Positions 11,505-21,676 of a stretch of 64,000 nucleotides of DNA are shown here, piece after piece. Origin of the DNA: Yponomeuta sedellus (Eukaryota > Arthropoda > Insecta > Lepidoptera > Yponomeutidae); the NCBI GenBank assembly GCA_934045075.1, contig OW203722.1, positions 22,571,879 through 22,635,878 on the forward strand. Reading direction: 5' to 3'. Position 1 is the first letter of the stretch. Every line of letters starts with the position of its first letter. The notes below the pieces were generated by a model, which was not told where the DNA came from, made no database searches, and saw only the letters and a list, made by a program, of their open reading frames with translations. The translations under genes were made by a program, and so were the position numbers.

Positions 11505-11603
11505 TTACCCCCCAGTGATTCCACAACTTTGCGCTATGGCGCTCATTAGGGAAGGGATATGTCCAGCAGTGGACTAATATAGCCTGAAGGAGAAGAAGAA
11601 GAA
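11505..11603 (+). repeat. SINE-R, 3' part
   Basis: From TACCCCCCAGTGATTCC through GCGCTATGGCGCTCATTAGG to AGCCTGAAGGAGAAGAAGAA, a (GAA)n tail. Confidence 0.8.
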
Positions 11604-11719
11604 ACAGTTTTCATGAAATTACTTATGGCTCTAATTTCTATTTTATGCTGTTAGTCTCAGTTGTGGCCGTGCCTTTGTTTTCTAAATTGTGTACATTTTT
11701 GAAGACATTGTTGCAATCG

Positions 11720-11974
11720 TCCTCGTCGTCGTCAGGCTATATTAGTCCACTGCTGGGCATAGCCCTCCCCTAAAGAGCTCCACGTTGTGCTATCATAGGG
11801 GGTAATGCCCATAATCCCCACGCTGGGCATGCGGGTTGGGGATCGCAGTCCGGTGGAATTGTACTGCAGGGGGCGCTGCTGCCCACCTCCCGGTTTGTGT
11901 CTCTTAGTCGCCTTTTACGACACCCACGGGAAGAATTGGGTTGGTGCTATTCTCTAGGCCGACACTACACAGCA
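11720..11974 (-). repeat. SINE-R, nearly complete
   Basis: Minus strand; tail of GAC repeats (seen as CTCGTCGTCGTC), RTE-like end, body with CTGCAGTACAATTCC complement, and the conserved lepidopteran block TAGTCGCCTTTTACGACACC ending GCCGACACTACACA. Confidence 0.85.
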
Positions 11975-11984
11975 TAGTTGCAAT

Positions 11985-12120
11985 ACCGCTCGCTAATTGT
12001 GAAGGAAAAGAGTGTGAGGAAAGTGAATGAGGTTATTGTGTGGACCGTGGTCGTTGACTATCGTCGACCATTCCCAGAGCGTCATGTACCAAAGACTTTG
12101 TTTTCTAAATTATGCACATT
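11985..12120. repeat. SINE-E-like head fragments
   Basis: GTGAAGGAAAAGAGTGTGAGG and TTTTCTAAATTATGCACATT are words from Bm1-like lepidopteran SINEs, in mixed orientation. Weak. Confidence 0.35.
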
Positions 12121-12276
12121 TTTAAAAACCTATTTAGAGGCTAAAAATTCCACCCATGCCGGGATTCGAACCCGCGACCTCTGGCTATCCGTGCCAGCAC
12201 TCTTTCCAACTGAGCTAATGGGCGACTCACCGGCATCAGTGAAATTTCGAACCTCTTTACACTATTCTCTGTATAA
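12121..12276 (-). repeat. SINE-A, short form
   Basis: AAACCTATTTAGAGGC, then the tRNA-like module in reverse with GGGATTCGAACCC, ending at the head TACACTATTCTCTGTAT. It lacks the longer 5' head of the copies at 1 and 33 kb. Confidence 0.85.
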
Positions 12277-12279
12277 GGT

Positions 12280-12466
12280 AAAACACATTTCTGAAGTTAT
12301 AGTAGCAATGCCACTCGCTAAGTGAAGGAACACATCGTGTGGAAAACCTGACCGTCTAAGGTTTTTAAATACCTCAGCGCTTGAAATTGCCATTCTACGG
12401 CGGGCACGCGTAGTAATTACACCCAAACTCTCTCTCTGCAGTGGGACGTGTATAGGCTACCTAAAA
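12280..12466 (+). repeat. SINE-E copy
   Basis: AGTGAAGGAACACATCGTG, ATACCTCAGCGCTTGAAATT, GGCGGGCACGCGTAGTAATT and GTGGGACGTGTATAGGCTAC: a Bm1-like SINE body, also found near 31.8, 39.4, 49.4 and 59.2 kb. Confidence 0.75.
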
Positions 12467-12896
12467 AAATAGTGTCATGTAGATGTGACTTAGAAGATAT
12501 CGGACTTTAGTTAAATAGACAAGAAAATGTTCCCCATTGACCCAAGATCCTTTCAAAAGAATCTACAAAAAACAATACTCTTTCTCTGAGCAATGTCCTG
12601 TGCCCTAAAGTGGGAAAATGGGCTATTTAAAAAAAACACCGTTATACCCACGAGCAAACCTTGATTATTGTCCTCAAAACACATTGGCCAAGTTTCATTG
12701 AAATATGATATGCCTTTTGTGAGTCAAAACGAAACTTTGTATGCGAGATGGTTTTTGAAGGGTAGTCTTGAGTCTTGTGCATTCGATGCAAACTTTAATG
12801 CTGACAGATTAATTACATGTTGGTAAATATTTCGTAACACATCACATCAAAATTCCTTTTCCTATCCATAATATCGAAATATTCTATTCGGTATAT
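12467..12896. other. No gene or named repeat seen
   Basis: No coding region or recognised repeat on either strand. Confidence 0.45.
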
Positions 12897-13034
12897 TTGG
12901 GAAAACCTAGAACAAACTGTAAACGACCAAAACCAAGACATGAACCAGATATTGTGCATTCTAAAAATTACCTACTGTCCACAAAAGAAAATACCATATG
13001 ATACGACAGTTAGTATGGTGTGCAGCTTTGTACA
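12897..13034 (+). repeat. Family F copy
   Basis: AAAACCTAGAACAAACTG, CCAGATATTGTGCATTC and TACGACAGTTAGTATGGTGT are the reverse complement of the copy at 5629-5768. Confidence 0.8.
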
Positions 13035-13467
13035 ATCTGTTAGCTTTTAGAATATACCTCGGCTAGTATGGGATAGAATATCGGATATATTCGTGTAATA
13101 TAACTATCGGAACTAATATGACACTTAATTTTGAATTCAGAAACCTAAGCCTACTCTAGAGCCCAAGGTATATTCTTAAAGCTAACAGACAATCTCTATG
13201 TTGCATTGCAGCATCCATGTAAAAAGAATAATGGTGATGACTGTGACCTTCCTTGACCTTTGTATTAATTTTTATATTTGACAATATTTTCATGTTGTAT
13301 TCAATGTTGCTTTTATTATGTTACTATGGCGTCTTCTTAATATATGTTGTTTTTCTTCTATCATCGAATTATATCTCGCATGTAATTTACACCTAAGCCA
13401 GCAACTACAAAAGTACTCAGTACAAATGACAAATAAATGCAGCAAAGTTACCCCGTTACACTCTTAC
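13035..13467. other. No gene seen
   Basis: Intergenic DNA downstream of the minus-strand gene pair. The 61-codon frame at 13318-13503 runs into a MITE end and is not supported. Confidence 0.45.
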
Positions 13468-13612
13468 AGCCTTACTAATAAACTTGGTGTAAGTATTGTA
13501 TAACTATGCAGTGTTTTGTCTCTTTTCTTCCAACTGAAAATTACATTCAAATGACGTGAACAAAACACTGAGTAACTATACCAGGCTTATACGGTGTTTA
13601 TTAGTAAGAGCC
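13468..13612. mobile_element. MITE-M, foldback element
   Basis: Terminal inverted repeats AGCCTTACTAATAAAC and GTTTATTAGTAAGAGCC, with a second inner inverted pair around CAGTGTTTTGT and ACAAAACACTG. A related element lies at 34237-34382. Confidence 0.8.
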
Positions 13613-14335
13613 TTAGAGCGGTTTCACTCTACCTACGTCCGCTCCGAATCCAATCCGATTCCGTGAAAATACGGTCCGAAGTAGTCGTAGAACTATTTAT
13701 ATGGTAGTTTACGGACTAGATCCGGCCTCCGACAACCGAAGTCTCTCCGTCATCCGACACTAGAGAACACTTTATTGTACATAAAAAAGGAAATCACACA
13801 GATATTTCTTAACCTAAGAGTACAGACGGCGGCCTTATCACTAAAAGTGATCTCTTCCAGACAACCTTTGGATGGACTGGAGCAATATATTGGATAAGAA
13901 AGTAGATGTACAAATAAATCAAAATATTTCAGATACACTTGAACAAAACATCCTTAATTAAGAAAATAATTATACTAACCCTAAATAGATACATACAAAT
14001 AATGATATACTTACATAAATAGAAAGTGATATAAAAATATATATGGCGGACCGAACCCGAGCTGCGTACAAGAGCGGGGCGTCGCCGGGGCAGGAGGTAT
14101 CCAGCTTAGTTCTGTTCTGTGTGGCAGCGCATGTTTGCATCATATTGCCCCACGAGTGGAAAATAACCGTTTATGGCACAGCTTGGATTAACCCCTTGAA
14201 CTGCTTGGATTTAGATCAGAGATCGGACTAGTGCGTGGGCAATGTCCGAATTAGGCTCGAGATTTCTAGACCCGTATTTTCACGGATTCGGTTAAGACGC
14301 AGTGCAAAGCCACTCTTACGCTGTCTTTGAGAGAA
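13613..14335. mobile_element. Probable DNA transposon remnant with LINE end inside
   Basis: Left end AGAGCGGTTTCACTCTAC and, on the opposite strand, AAGAGTGGCTTTGCACTGC near 14318 are alike, and both are followed by CCGTGAAAATACGG. This gives imperfect inverted ends about 720 bp apart. A minus-strand LINE 3' end (about 13752-13885, TCTTCCAGACAACCTTTGG) lies inside. The open frame 14043-14231 has no support as a gene. Confidence 0.5.
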
Positions 14336-14459
14336 CTTTATACGAGTAGTAAGTGTTGTCACATCAAATGCTGCCTCATACGTAAATAAGTGCGAATTAT
14401 TGATAGAATCTCTTCGGTAGAGTTTCTATTAGCGATGACATACTATTGGGTTCATATTT

Positions 14460-16073
14460 CTAAACATCATTCAGTTGATATCCTGTTGATTGAGAGTCCT
14501 CTGCAAATATACTATTCCCGGTTGGGTTTGTTTCCGGTAGACTTCTTGTTACTTTTGTCGAAGGAGCTTGATAGTATTTTAAGTGTACTTTCTTCTTGGT
14601 GTTTGTAGAGCGCACTGCAAAAAACCCAATGAAGCAGGTTAACTAAAATATTTTGAATCGAAATCTCATCCCTTAGTTTGTTAAGTCTTCAAAAAAAATG
14701 TTTAATGCTACTCTTAGACCAAATAATTATACATTGCCTGCTTGACACATCTATAAAAGTAGGTACCTACTTACAATTGATGAAAGTATTGACTCTTATC
14801 TTATTTTTGTCAACATTGAGGAGAAAAGCTTTATTTAATTAAAATAGTATCGAGTTCTAACCTAAGGGCGGCTACATTGGGACGGATTCCCGTTTCGGAA
14901 TTTCAATTTGAAATATTGATTCAGAATCTCGTAAATGCATCTTACCCATACGTTAATTTCTGTTCGGAATTACAAAATTTTGTTGAGAAATGCTGTTGAG
15001 TTTAGATATTTTTTCAGCAAATTCTGACGACAAGTTTCTAATAATGATTGAATTGTTGCTGTAATATGACTAAAAATAAGAAAAACATAACAAGACTTAG
15101 AAAATTAAGAAGAAGAACTGAGTGCAAGCTACCATACAGAATGATTAAAAACATGTTAATTGAAAAATATCTTTATAATCTCAATGAATTTTAATTTGAA
15201 ATTTTGTTTTGACATACTTTTTATATTTAATTATGATGGCGAACCTCTTCTGTTTGCACGCTACTCTCGGCAAAACATGTTACACCAAAATTATTATGAC
15301 AACAATATTATATTTAAGACCTTAATAATGCATGTTAATGTAATATTAGTGACACAAAGTTTATTAAATGTATCTTAATGTGGTATGAATTTAAAAAGTA
15401 TTTCTTAATGATTCGCGATGCTTATAAATAATCGCGATTAGAACCGTTTAAAATATTACTGAGTGTTTAAATTCGTATGGATTTAGATAGATTGATACAT
15501 AAAGAATATAGTCGGTACGTGATGCATGTACATAAATAATTAAATCGAAAATATGTTGATACCAAATAGCTAAAGAGTGCGAGAATATAATACCTTATAA
15601 TTAACTAAAATATAAAGTACATATATTTAAATAATAATATACATAGATACCTAAAAAATAAATACTATGCAATTAAATACATATAAGCAACATAAATTTA
15701 AATAATAATATCACAGAATGTTCTGTGAATAATACACATATATGAATATAACATACATATTTGGAATCCCGAATCGCTATTGCGAACAGAAATTCCGAAA
15801 CGAAATCCAACTGTTTGTGGCCGCCCTTAGGCCGTTACCTTCTCTCATAGCCAAGCGGTCTAATCCTTCGTAGAGTTCCCTGGAGATTATTTCGGACAAC
15901 GTTTTGTTCCCGTACCAGATGTCAAGAGCATTGTTCAGCAGCCACTGCTTCGGCCTGTAATCCCTGCCAGTTGGTAAAGCCGGCACTTCTACCATCTTCG
16001 GTGCGGTGTACCAGTGCTGACTAATCACTGAATGCGTGAAGCAAATTAGGAGAAAATTATTAATAAACGACAT
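14460..16073 (-). CDS. Gene B: small secreted protein, two exons
   Basis: Exon 1 is 15839-16073 and exon 2 is 14460-14614. Exon 1 starts at ATG 16073; an in-frame GTG upstream (16097) is unlikely to be used. It ends GAAG before donor GTAACG. Exon 2 follows acceptor TTTTTTGCAG and stays in the same frame (phase-1 intron) to TAG, giving 129 aa. Residues 1-18 form a signal peptide (FLLICF core, likely cleavage after VIS). The segment ALDIWYGNKTLSEIISREL precedes the intron and contains an NKT glycosylation sequon at residue 56. Exon 2 begins with a basic patch (TKKKVHLKYY) and ends in a polar Ser/Thr/Asn-rich tail. The mature protein has no cysteine. Length, intron phase and position, and a weak match (ALDIW...KT...LDR) link it to gene A. 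Function unknown: I do not recognise the family. The intron holds a DNA element and a LINE fragment. Confidence 0.75.
14871..15831. mobile_element. TIR element filling the gene B intron
   Basis: Imperfect terminal inverted repeats: CCTAAGGGCGGCTACA at the left and the reverse complement of CCTAAGGGCGGCCACA at the right, each followed by a CGTTTCGGAATTTC block. I cannot identify a clear target-site duplication. The right end lies only 7 bp from the gene B splice donor. Inside lie a MITE-I fragment (15405-15460) and a minus-strand LINE 3' fragment (15520-15700). No transposase reading frame is left. Confidence 0.6.
15520..15700 (-). repeat. LINE 3' untranslated fragment
   Basis: The reverse complement matches the LINE 3' region at 54580-54760 (words GAGTGCGAGAATATAATA, TACATAAATAATTAAATCG). 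Confidence 0.7.
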
Positions 16074-16382
16074 AATAACTGTACTGATTACGTCCACAGG
16101 CTATTGGTTACTGAGCTGATTGGTATTTGGTTTCACAACAGCTCCACTAGAAGCTTACATTTGTATTGTATGTTACTACCTGTTGATCTTTCGAAAACCG
16201 TTTGTTGCGTTTATGCTCTTAGAAACAAGGTGCTTCTTTGTAAGGAATTGTAAACAGGCAATGACATCACAATTGGGCAGGACTACTGGCGAAGCGTGAA
16301 GACGGCAGGTGAACCAGGGCAGTAAGTGCCTTTTCACATGCACCCGGCCTCCGTCCGGCCGCCGAGCCGGGTAAAGTAGTAA

Positions 16383-16500
16383 TAAGATAGATAAGACAAG
16401 ACGAGACGAGACGAGACGAGACGAGACGAGACGAGACAATTGTTTATTTGAACTCAAAAAGATTAAATTTGTTACAATATAATTGTGCCCTGACTCCTGA
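16383..16500 (-). repeat. LINE 3' tail with GATAA/GACGA repeat
   Basis: AATAAGATAGATAAGAC then about eight units of GACGA, then CAATTGTTTATTTGAAC. The tail resembles those at 27247 and 56960, suggesting a LINE family ending in GATAA-type repeats. Confidence 0.55.
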
Positions 16501-16555
16501 ACTAGGCGGGAACCTGTATTCAGGAGGCAGGATGAGCATAATGTCCATAATGCAT

Positions 16556-16643
16556 TACGTCCCCGCCGAGGGCCACTGGTCTCTTCCCTGAGGAAGGTAT
16601 AGGCCATACTCCACCACGGGGGCCAAGTCCGGGTTGGTGGAGC
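16556..16643 (-). repeat. 5S-SINE 3' fragment
   Basis: ACGTCCCCGCCGAGGGCC to CCGGGTTGGTGGAG in reverse. Diverged. Confidence 0.75.
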
Positions 16644-16859
16644 TCACATACATTATAACTTTTTCCGGGGCCGGGTGCATGTGAAAAGACACTAACGGAG
16701 TAGCGGTTGAAAGCCGGGCGGCTGTCAGAGGGTAGACCAGCTGCCCGATGGTTGGACAATGTAGTCAGGTTGGCAGGATATGAATGGCGAGACACCGTGA
16801 AGGATGGCGTTATGGGAAAAAAAGCCTATACTCTACAGGGGACAGAGTTGAGGTTCTGA

Positions 16860-16990
16860 TGATGAATAGTACCACAAACATGAAACACACCCAAACTGAG
16901 ACTAAGAGTACATGTACTGCTGCCCTCTTTGGGAATTGAACCTATTCCCTCCGGTATGGTTGGACGTGATACCACTAGACAAATGAGCGA
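16860..16990 (-). repeat. tRNA-headed SINE fragment
   Basis: On the minus strand: TCGCTCATTTGTCTAGTGG, then a B box GGTTCAATTCCC. A tRNA-like head of a SINE that I cannot assign to the other families. Confidence 0.5.
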
Positions 16991-17023
16991 TCAGAACACG
17001 ACTTTATAGTCTATAGAATAGAA

Positions 17024-17212
17024 TAGTATTTCTTAATGATTCGCGATACTCATACATAGTTATATATAAAACGGGTCAAATCGCGATTATTTATTAGGTA
17101 AAACGTAATTACCTTATTTCCCGACGTTTCGGCAGCGTTACAGTTGCCGTGGTCACGTGGTATTTTACCTAATAAATAATCGCGATTTGACCCGTTTAAT
17201 ATATAACTACAC
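17024..17212. mobile_element. MITE-I, complete foldback copy
   Basis: Arms of about 50 bp: AGTTATATATAAAACGGG, AAATCGCGATTATTTATTAG and GTAAAAC on the left mirrored on the right. The unpaired centre contains CCGACGTTTCGGCAGCG and TTACAGTTGCCGTGGTC. Confidence 0.85.
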
Positions 17213-17325
17213 AGAATCACAGAATAGAATGTTAATATGAATACATCTCATGCTTGACATAATTTCGACCTATATTGTAAAGAGGCAGAGATAGATAAAG
17301 ATAGAGAGAGAGAAGATACATTCAC

Positions 17326-17525
17326 GGGCTCTGTGGCGCAGCGGTAGCGCATCTACCTACCATGCAAGAGGTCCCGGGTTCGAACCCCGGCTGAGGACAA
17401 AAAACCCCAGGTCTTGGATGTTTACATGTTTGTGATGTCTTTGTTTCTGGTTCCCACGACACAGGGTATCCTAGTATGGGACCAGAAGCAGTGCATGTGC
17501 CTGTATGTAAATGTTATGTTAGATA
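17326..17525 (+). repeat. SINE-G (tRNA-Gly-like head)
   Basis: The head GGCTCTGTGGCGCAGCGG ... GGTCCCGGGTTCGAACCCCG resembles a glycine tRNA through the B box. It then runs into a body GGTCTTGGATGTTTACATG and GTATCCTAGTATGGGACCAG. The same body follows the head in three other copies, so this is not a tRNA gene. Confidence 0.85.
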
Positions 17526-17594
17526 GTTCTATCTTTGGCGCTGGTTTATATGTACTTTGTAAGTACGACGACGGTTCGCAGCAGCTTATCCAAA

Positions 17595-17857
17595 ATATCG
17601 CACCCTCAGAACGAAAGAGGCCTAAGTCAAAAAATAGTGAAATTGAGTTACAATCATAGAGTCATAAAAAGGTATGCCGTGGACGGAAGATTCGCTATGC
17701 TCTTTTTTTACAATAAGTGCCTTTGTTTTACTATTCATCGGATAGAGCATACCTTTTTATGTCTCTCTATGATTGTTAGGTACTCATTTTTTGAGAATTT
17801 TTTGAGTATTCAAACTATTTTTTGACTTTGGCCTCTTTCGTTCTGGGGGTGCGATAT
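17595..17857. mobile_element. MITE-P, long foldback
   Basis: Terminal inverted repeats ATATCGCACCC...AACGAAAGAGGC at the left and their complement GCCTCTTTCGTTCTGGGG...GCGATAT at the right. Inner arms (AATCATAGAG, AAAAAGGTATGC) are also mirrored. About 263 bp; no coding capacity. Confidence 0.85.
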
Positions 17858-18203
17858 TATATTTGCTTCACGTTCCAAACGCTGCACGAATACAATAGCG
17901 TTGGGTCTTTCCCATTTTAAGACATCATATTTCTTTCATTATTCAATACACGGTGTATTGTGCAGTTGCTAAGTAATGCGTTAGATGCTGTTTTATACAT
18001 TCAAAGGATTTTTTCCAAAGAAAGGGGCAAAGAGAATACTCTAATGGAGGAATGAATGAGAAAATATGAAATAAGCTTTTGGTAGACGAAAATGTAAAAA
18101 CGACCTATTATCTTTTGCTATCATCCAGATTTTGTAACAACATCATTTGTGATTCAAGAGCTTATAAATATGAAGCAGAAAAATCATTTGCCGTTGAATA
18201 AAT
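17858..18203. other. Region 3' of gene A
   Basis: Holds the gene A 3' untranslated region on the minus strand. I see no strong AATAAA signal close to the stop codon. Otherwise unassigned. Confidence 0.45.
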
Positions 18204-19628
18204 TTAAATATGACTCTGCATCTCTAAATATTTCTTTAGGTTTGGAACGGGTTCTTTGATAAGTGGATTTTTTTCGTGGCCAGGGAAATGGAGGAGGTCA
18301 ATCTCAGGCTTCTTCGGTTTTCCGGCTGCAAAACAAAAGAACCTTTAGTAATTATTCGGTTATGATTACAATTTGTGAAGATTATATATTTTTTTTAATG
18401 CAATAACCCGTGCTAAGGACAATTTAAAAACCTATTTAGAGGCTAAAAGTTCCACCCATGCCGGGATTTGCACCCGCGACCTCTGGCTATCCGTGCCAAA
18501 GCCGTGGCTATCTGGCACGGATAGCCAGAGGTCGCCGGTTCAAATCCCAGCATGGATGGAATTTTTAGCCTCTAAATAGGTTTTTAAATTTGTGAAGACT
18601 TTGAATTGGCTGAGTGTGTCCTATTTATCTATGTATTGTAACCCTATAATGGCTGTTAGTCTAAAGTTTAATACATTTTAATATCGCCTTGATTATGTAA
18701 CTTTTCACATTTACGTCTTTGTGAAACGTTTAATTACCTCTGCCGTACAGATATTTAGTTTAATATGTATCACACTAAGTGGATAACGCATTTCAGTGGA
18801 CACGTGACAGTGATATGGAGCCACATGATAGTGCGACAAATTCCAGTAGATATTTTTTGCATACAGATGTATATATAAAAATTTACATAATTCCTTAATT
18901 ATTGCTCTGGACATAAGATCACACAATAGTTTCACCTTGATGGCAAGCTTAAGACCAACCTCGAAACCGGCGCTGTATATTGACACGCTAAAAAGCATTT
19001 ACCTACTATTTTCGTAAGTCACGTGATGATTTCGTGAACATTATTATTTGTTTTCTGCGGAAGACGCGACAGTATTTCTTTGAATTTTTGAGTCTGCTGG
19101 TTAATTATATAGATATCCACTCCTACTCTCTTCTTCTACACCCCTACTGCTTCTTCTTACTTCTTCTTTTTAATTTTATTTCCATTTTATGTACAATAAA
19201 GTGCATTAATGGTGGAGTATGGCCTAACCTTCCTGCGCAGGAAGAGACCTGTGCCCCAGCAGTGGGGACATACAAGATTTGATATCAAACGTGCAACGTA
19301 TTAAGCTAGTAATGTGTAATGGTAACGAAAGCTTTAGTTTGATAATTTCGTATGTTTGGAATGGAAACTTACTTCTGTAATCCACGATTCTGTCAATGGC
19401 CGATGTTCCGAAATTCCACATTTCGCCTGCAAGCAGATTCATGAACGTTTTGTCGGAATTAACAAACTCCAACGCTTTGCCCACGACCGTGTCAGTTTTA
19501 GTAAATTTCAATGAATCTGCGTGCTTTAATGCCTCCTTGTACTGCTGTAACGTTTTAAAAGCGACGGTTCTATGATTTTCTATGATGTACAAAAAGGTTA
19601 ACAGTATAATCAGTTTTTTGAGGTACAT
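18204..19628 (-). CDS. Gene A: small secreted protein, two exons
   Basis: Exon 1 is 19373-19628 (ATG at 19628) and ends ...GATTACAGAA before donor GTAAGT. Exon 2 is 18204-18325, following acceptor TTTTGCAG, and reads in frame to TAA. The intron is phase 1; the codon ACC is split. The product is 125 aa. Residues 1-23 form a signal peptide (LIILLTFLYII core, likely cleavage after TVA). The mature part has a helix-like stretch (TLQQYKEALKHADSL), a block ALEFVNSDKTFMNLLAGEM and AIDRIVDYR at the junction. Exon 2 is lysine- and proline-rich (GKPKKPEIDLLHFPG, LIKEPVPNLKKYLEM). No cysteine at all. I do not recognise the family. Gene structure and weak similarity make it a likely tandem paralogue of gene B. 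The intron carries a SINE-A inverted pair, a family Q copy and a 5S-SINE fragment. Confidence 0.8.
18405..18598. repeat. SINE-A inverted pair inside the gene A intron
   Basis: Left half is SINE-A in reverse (ACCTATTTAGAGGC ... CTGGCTATCCGTGCCA). After about 9 bp the right half repeats it in forward orientation (GGCACGGATAGCCAGAGG ... GCCTCTAAATAGG). It would fold as a hairpin with arms of roughly 75 bp. Confidence 0.85.
18685..18975. repeat. Family Q copy
   Basis: GCCTTGATTATGTAACTTTTC, CAAATTCCAGTAGAT and ACAGATGTATA are shared, in the same order, with 62196-62560. Class unknown. Confidence 0.7.
19211..19287 (+). repeat. 5S-SINE 3' fragment in the gene A intron
   Basis: GGTGGAGTATGGCCTAACC to AGTGGGGACATACAAG and GATATCAA. 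Only the last 77 bp of the family. Confidence 0.85.
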
Positions 19629-20021
19629 CGTGTTTGCGCGAAAGCTGGTTATAGTCTGACATTAACATTGTATTACTGCTTATTTTGAGATCTTATTTCA
19701 GTACTGAGAAACTGGATCGTATTCCACAGCTGTATCTACAGACAGCACGAACAAAACAAACTTTTTAGTTCAACAGAAGATTCTCCCATTTGTTATCTCT
19801 CAGACATCAAACGATCGTCAAAAATCTTTTGTAGGAACGAAATTTCTTAAAAGACCACGAATTGCTTAAAAAAATCTTCTCGAAAGCTAAAGACACACTG
19901 ATAAAGCGTCGGTAAGCGCTTATGGTCCTCTGAAAAGACCTTATCTCAAAGCGGCAGCCCGCGACCTTGCGAAGATATAGACTTTTGCTTTACTAGACAA
20001 GACAATAAAAACAAAATTCAT
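19629..20021. other. Upstream region of gene A
   Basis: Should contain the gene A promoter (minus strand). A short A/T-rich word (AAAATAAG, about 19685) and initiator-like TCAGACT (about 19653) are present, but both are too weak to call. No other gene. Confidence 0.3.
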
Positions 20022-20370
20022 CATCAACCCATTATGTCCCCACCGGGGGGCATGTGTCTTTTCGCTGAGGAAGGTATAGGCATACTCCACCACGGGGGCC
20101 AAGGCTAGATTGGTGGAGGCTTGCAAGACTAGTGGCTGGTCTTACTGTCAGAAGTTTACAAGCCGCCCTGAGGTCTCTGACTTGGCTTAACGACTGCCAT
20201 CTATCAACGACAGCCGGCACCAACGGCTCAACGTGCCTTGCGACGCACGAGATCGCTCGGAAAAGTGCTACTAGCGTTAGTCATAGACGGTAAAACCATC
20301 CATGCACTGAACGCGCCCTGTGTTGCTTAACCTTCGTGATCGTTGAATATCGTGATCGTTTAAGAGCGAT
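20022..20370 (-). repeat. 5S-SINE, subfamily 2
   Basis: Reverse orientation from TCATCAACCCATTATGTCCC to the head. It belongs with 27065 and 36881: head words GTTAAGCAACA(C/T)AGGGCGCG and the ATAGATGGCAGTCGTTAAGCC body variant. Confidence 0.85.
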
Positions 20371-20462
20371 TCACTATTAGCGATTGGTATTGCAACTACA
20401 ACTCCACAAATATACATAACTTAGAAACCAAGTCCTTGGGACATGCCGGGATTTGAACCCTC
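20371..20462 (-). repeat. tRNA-headed SINE fragment
   Basis: GTTGCAATACC and a reverse B-box-like GGGATTTGAACCC, the typical head of Bm1-like lepidopteran SINEs. Confidence 0.5.
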
Positions 20463-20810
20463 TTTTAATTAATAATTTCAAAAATTTTACTGTCGTTTTT
20501 GTCATTTAAACCAATAATTTTATTTGCGGACGGTATACAATTTCCTAGCTCTGTTATGACGCTCTGTTTCCCAGTTTTATAATGGTGGGTAGTTTACCGC
20601 GACAGATTTAGAGGACGCGACACAATACTTTCAAATCCTCGCTGAGGCTCGACTGGGGGTAACTGATAGCCCTAAGCAGTGTGCACAAAAAGGTAGCATT
20701 CTCTTTCGACGAGGCTAAATGTATGACAATGACTCGAAAATCTGTCATGACCATCATAAGGAAACACACGCTTGCACACGCTAGCGAAAAGCTCTAAAAC
20801 CATTGAGGCG

Positions 20811-20951
20811 ATGTGCCCTGCAGTGTACAACAGACTCCCTGCAGAGATTGTAGATTCACCAAGCATAGCCACTTTTAAAAGTAAATTGCGTTGCTGGCTT
20901 GTCAAGCAGGCCTTTTACTCTTATGATGATTTTTTAGATTCATCAAAATAA
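20811..20951 (+). pseudogene. LINE ORF2 C-terminal remnant
   Basis: 46 codons plus stop, reading VYNRLPAEIVDSPSIATFKS then KLRCWLVKQAF. This is the usual C-terminus of jockey/CR1-type non-LTR retrotransposon polyproteins (pattern 'x-NxLPxEI-x-FKxxL'). The frame breaks upstream of 20811. An AT-rich 3' untranslated region follows to about 21095. Confidence 0.75.
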
Positions 20952-21100
20952 TAATGAATTGCTAAAGAAATTTTAATAATTTTATATTATTTAATAATTG
21001 TCTAATGTGTAATTTAATTTTTTACAATGTAATCATTATTTTATATTATTTTATTGACGTGTAATGAAATTACAAATAAATTGTATTGATCCGAACAAAC

Positions 21101-21360
21101 GAGCTAGGAAATTTTTAAGCCGTCCTCAAATAATATTATTGGCATACAAAATTAGGACTGCATTATTATGTGTGTGATTAATAATTGGTTTGTAAAATTA
21201 AAAATAAGGAGTGACCATCATTATTAGGCTGGAAATCAGATCCTAAGATCAGTTCTAGGAAATTTTAAGCCGTCCACAAATAATATTATTGGCATGCAAA
21301 ATTAGGACTGCATATCTATGTGTCATTAATAATTAATTGTTTTGTAAAATTCAAAGTAAG
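21101..21360. repeat. Tandem duplication, offset 151 bp
   Basis: AGCCGTCCTCAAATAATATT ... TTAGGACTGCAT at 21118 is repeated from 21268 with few changes; both are followed by TTAATAATT and TTTGTAAAATT. Confidence 0.8.
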
Positions 21361-21676
21361 CAGTCAACAGCTGATTAAACGTTACCTTTTTGTTGCAAAG
21401 CTTTTCGTATGTCGCCCGTAACATGGGGATCTGAGCCTAGATTCTGCTAATCTAGGACCATTACAAGAACATGGTGATTTAGTTTCGTTGCTGCCTCAAG
21501 TCTAGGCGCACACTTACAACAAACCTTTCAGGCATCAATGATATGAAAAAACACATCCACGCTACCCGACCGTGTATCTGTTATGGCTATATAATGCACC
21601 AACAGAATCGAGGCCCACATTGCAGTATTAGAGGTAGGTAGAGGTATTAAGCCGTTAATGCGCTGATCTTGAAGCC
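21361..21676. other. No gene seen
   Basis: No supportable gene. Words at 21460-21600 (CATGGTGATTTAGTTTCGTTGC; ATAATGCACCAACAGAATCGA) recur at 28145-28270, so this is an unassigned interspersed repeat. Confidence 0.5.

Noticed and set aside
14043..14231. GC-rich frame after a TATAAAA-like word (possible promoter and first exon)
   Set aside because: It lies inside a probable transposon remnant, with no splice donor leading to a supported exon.
16074..16097. Upstream in-frame GTG as the start of gene B
   Set aside because: Eukaryotic initiation at GTG is unlikely; the ATG at 16073 gives a good signal peptide directly.
17414..17825. Two overlapping plus-strand frames of 81 and 96 codons
   Set aside because: They cross the SINE-G body and the MITE-P arm, both non-coding.
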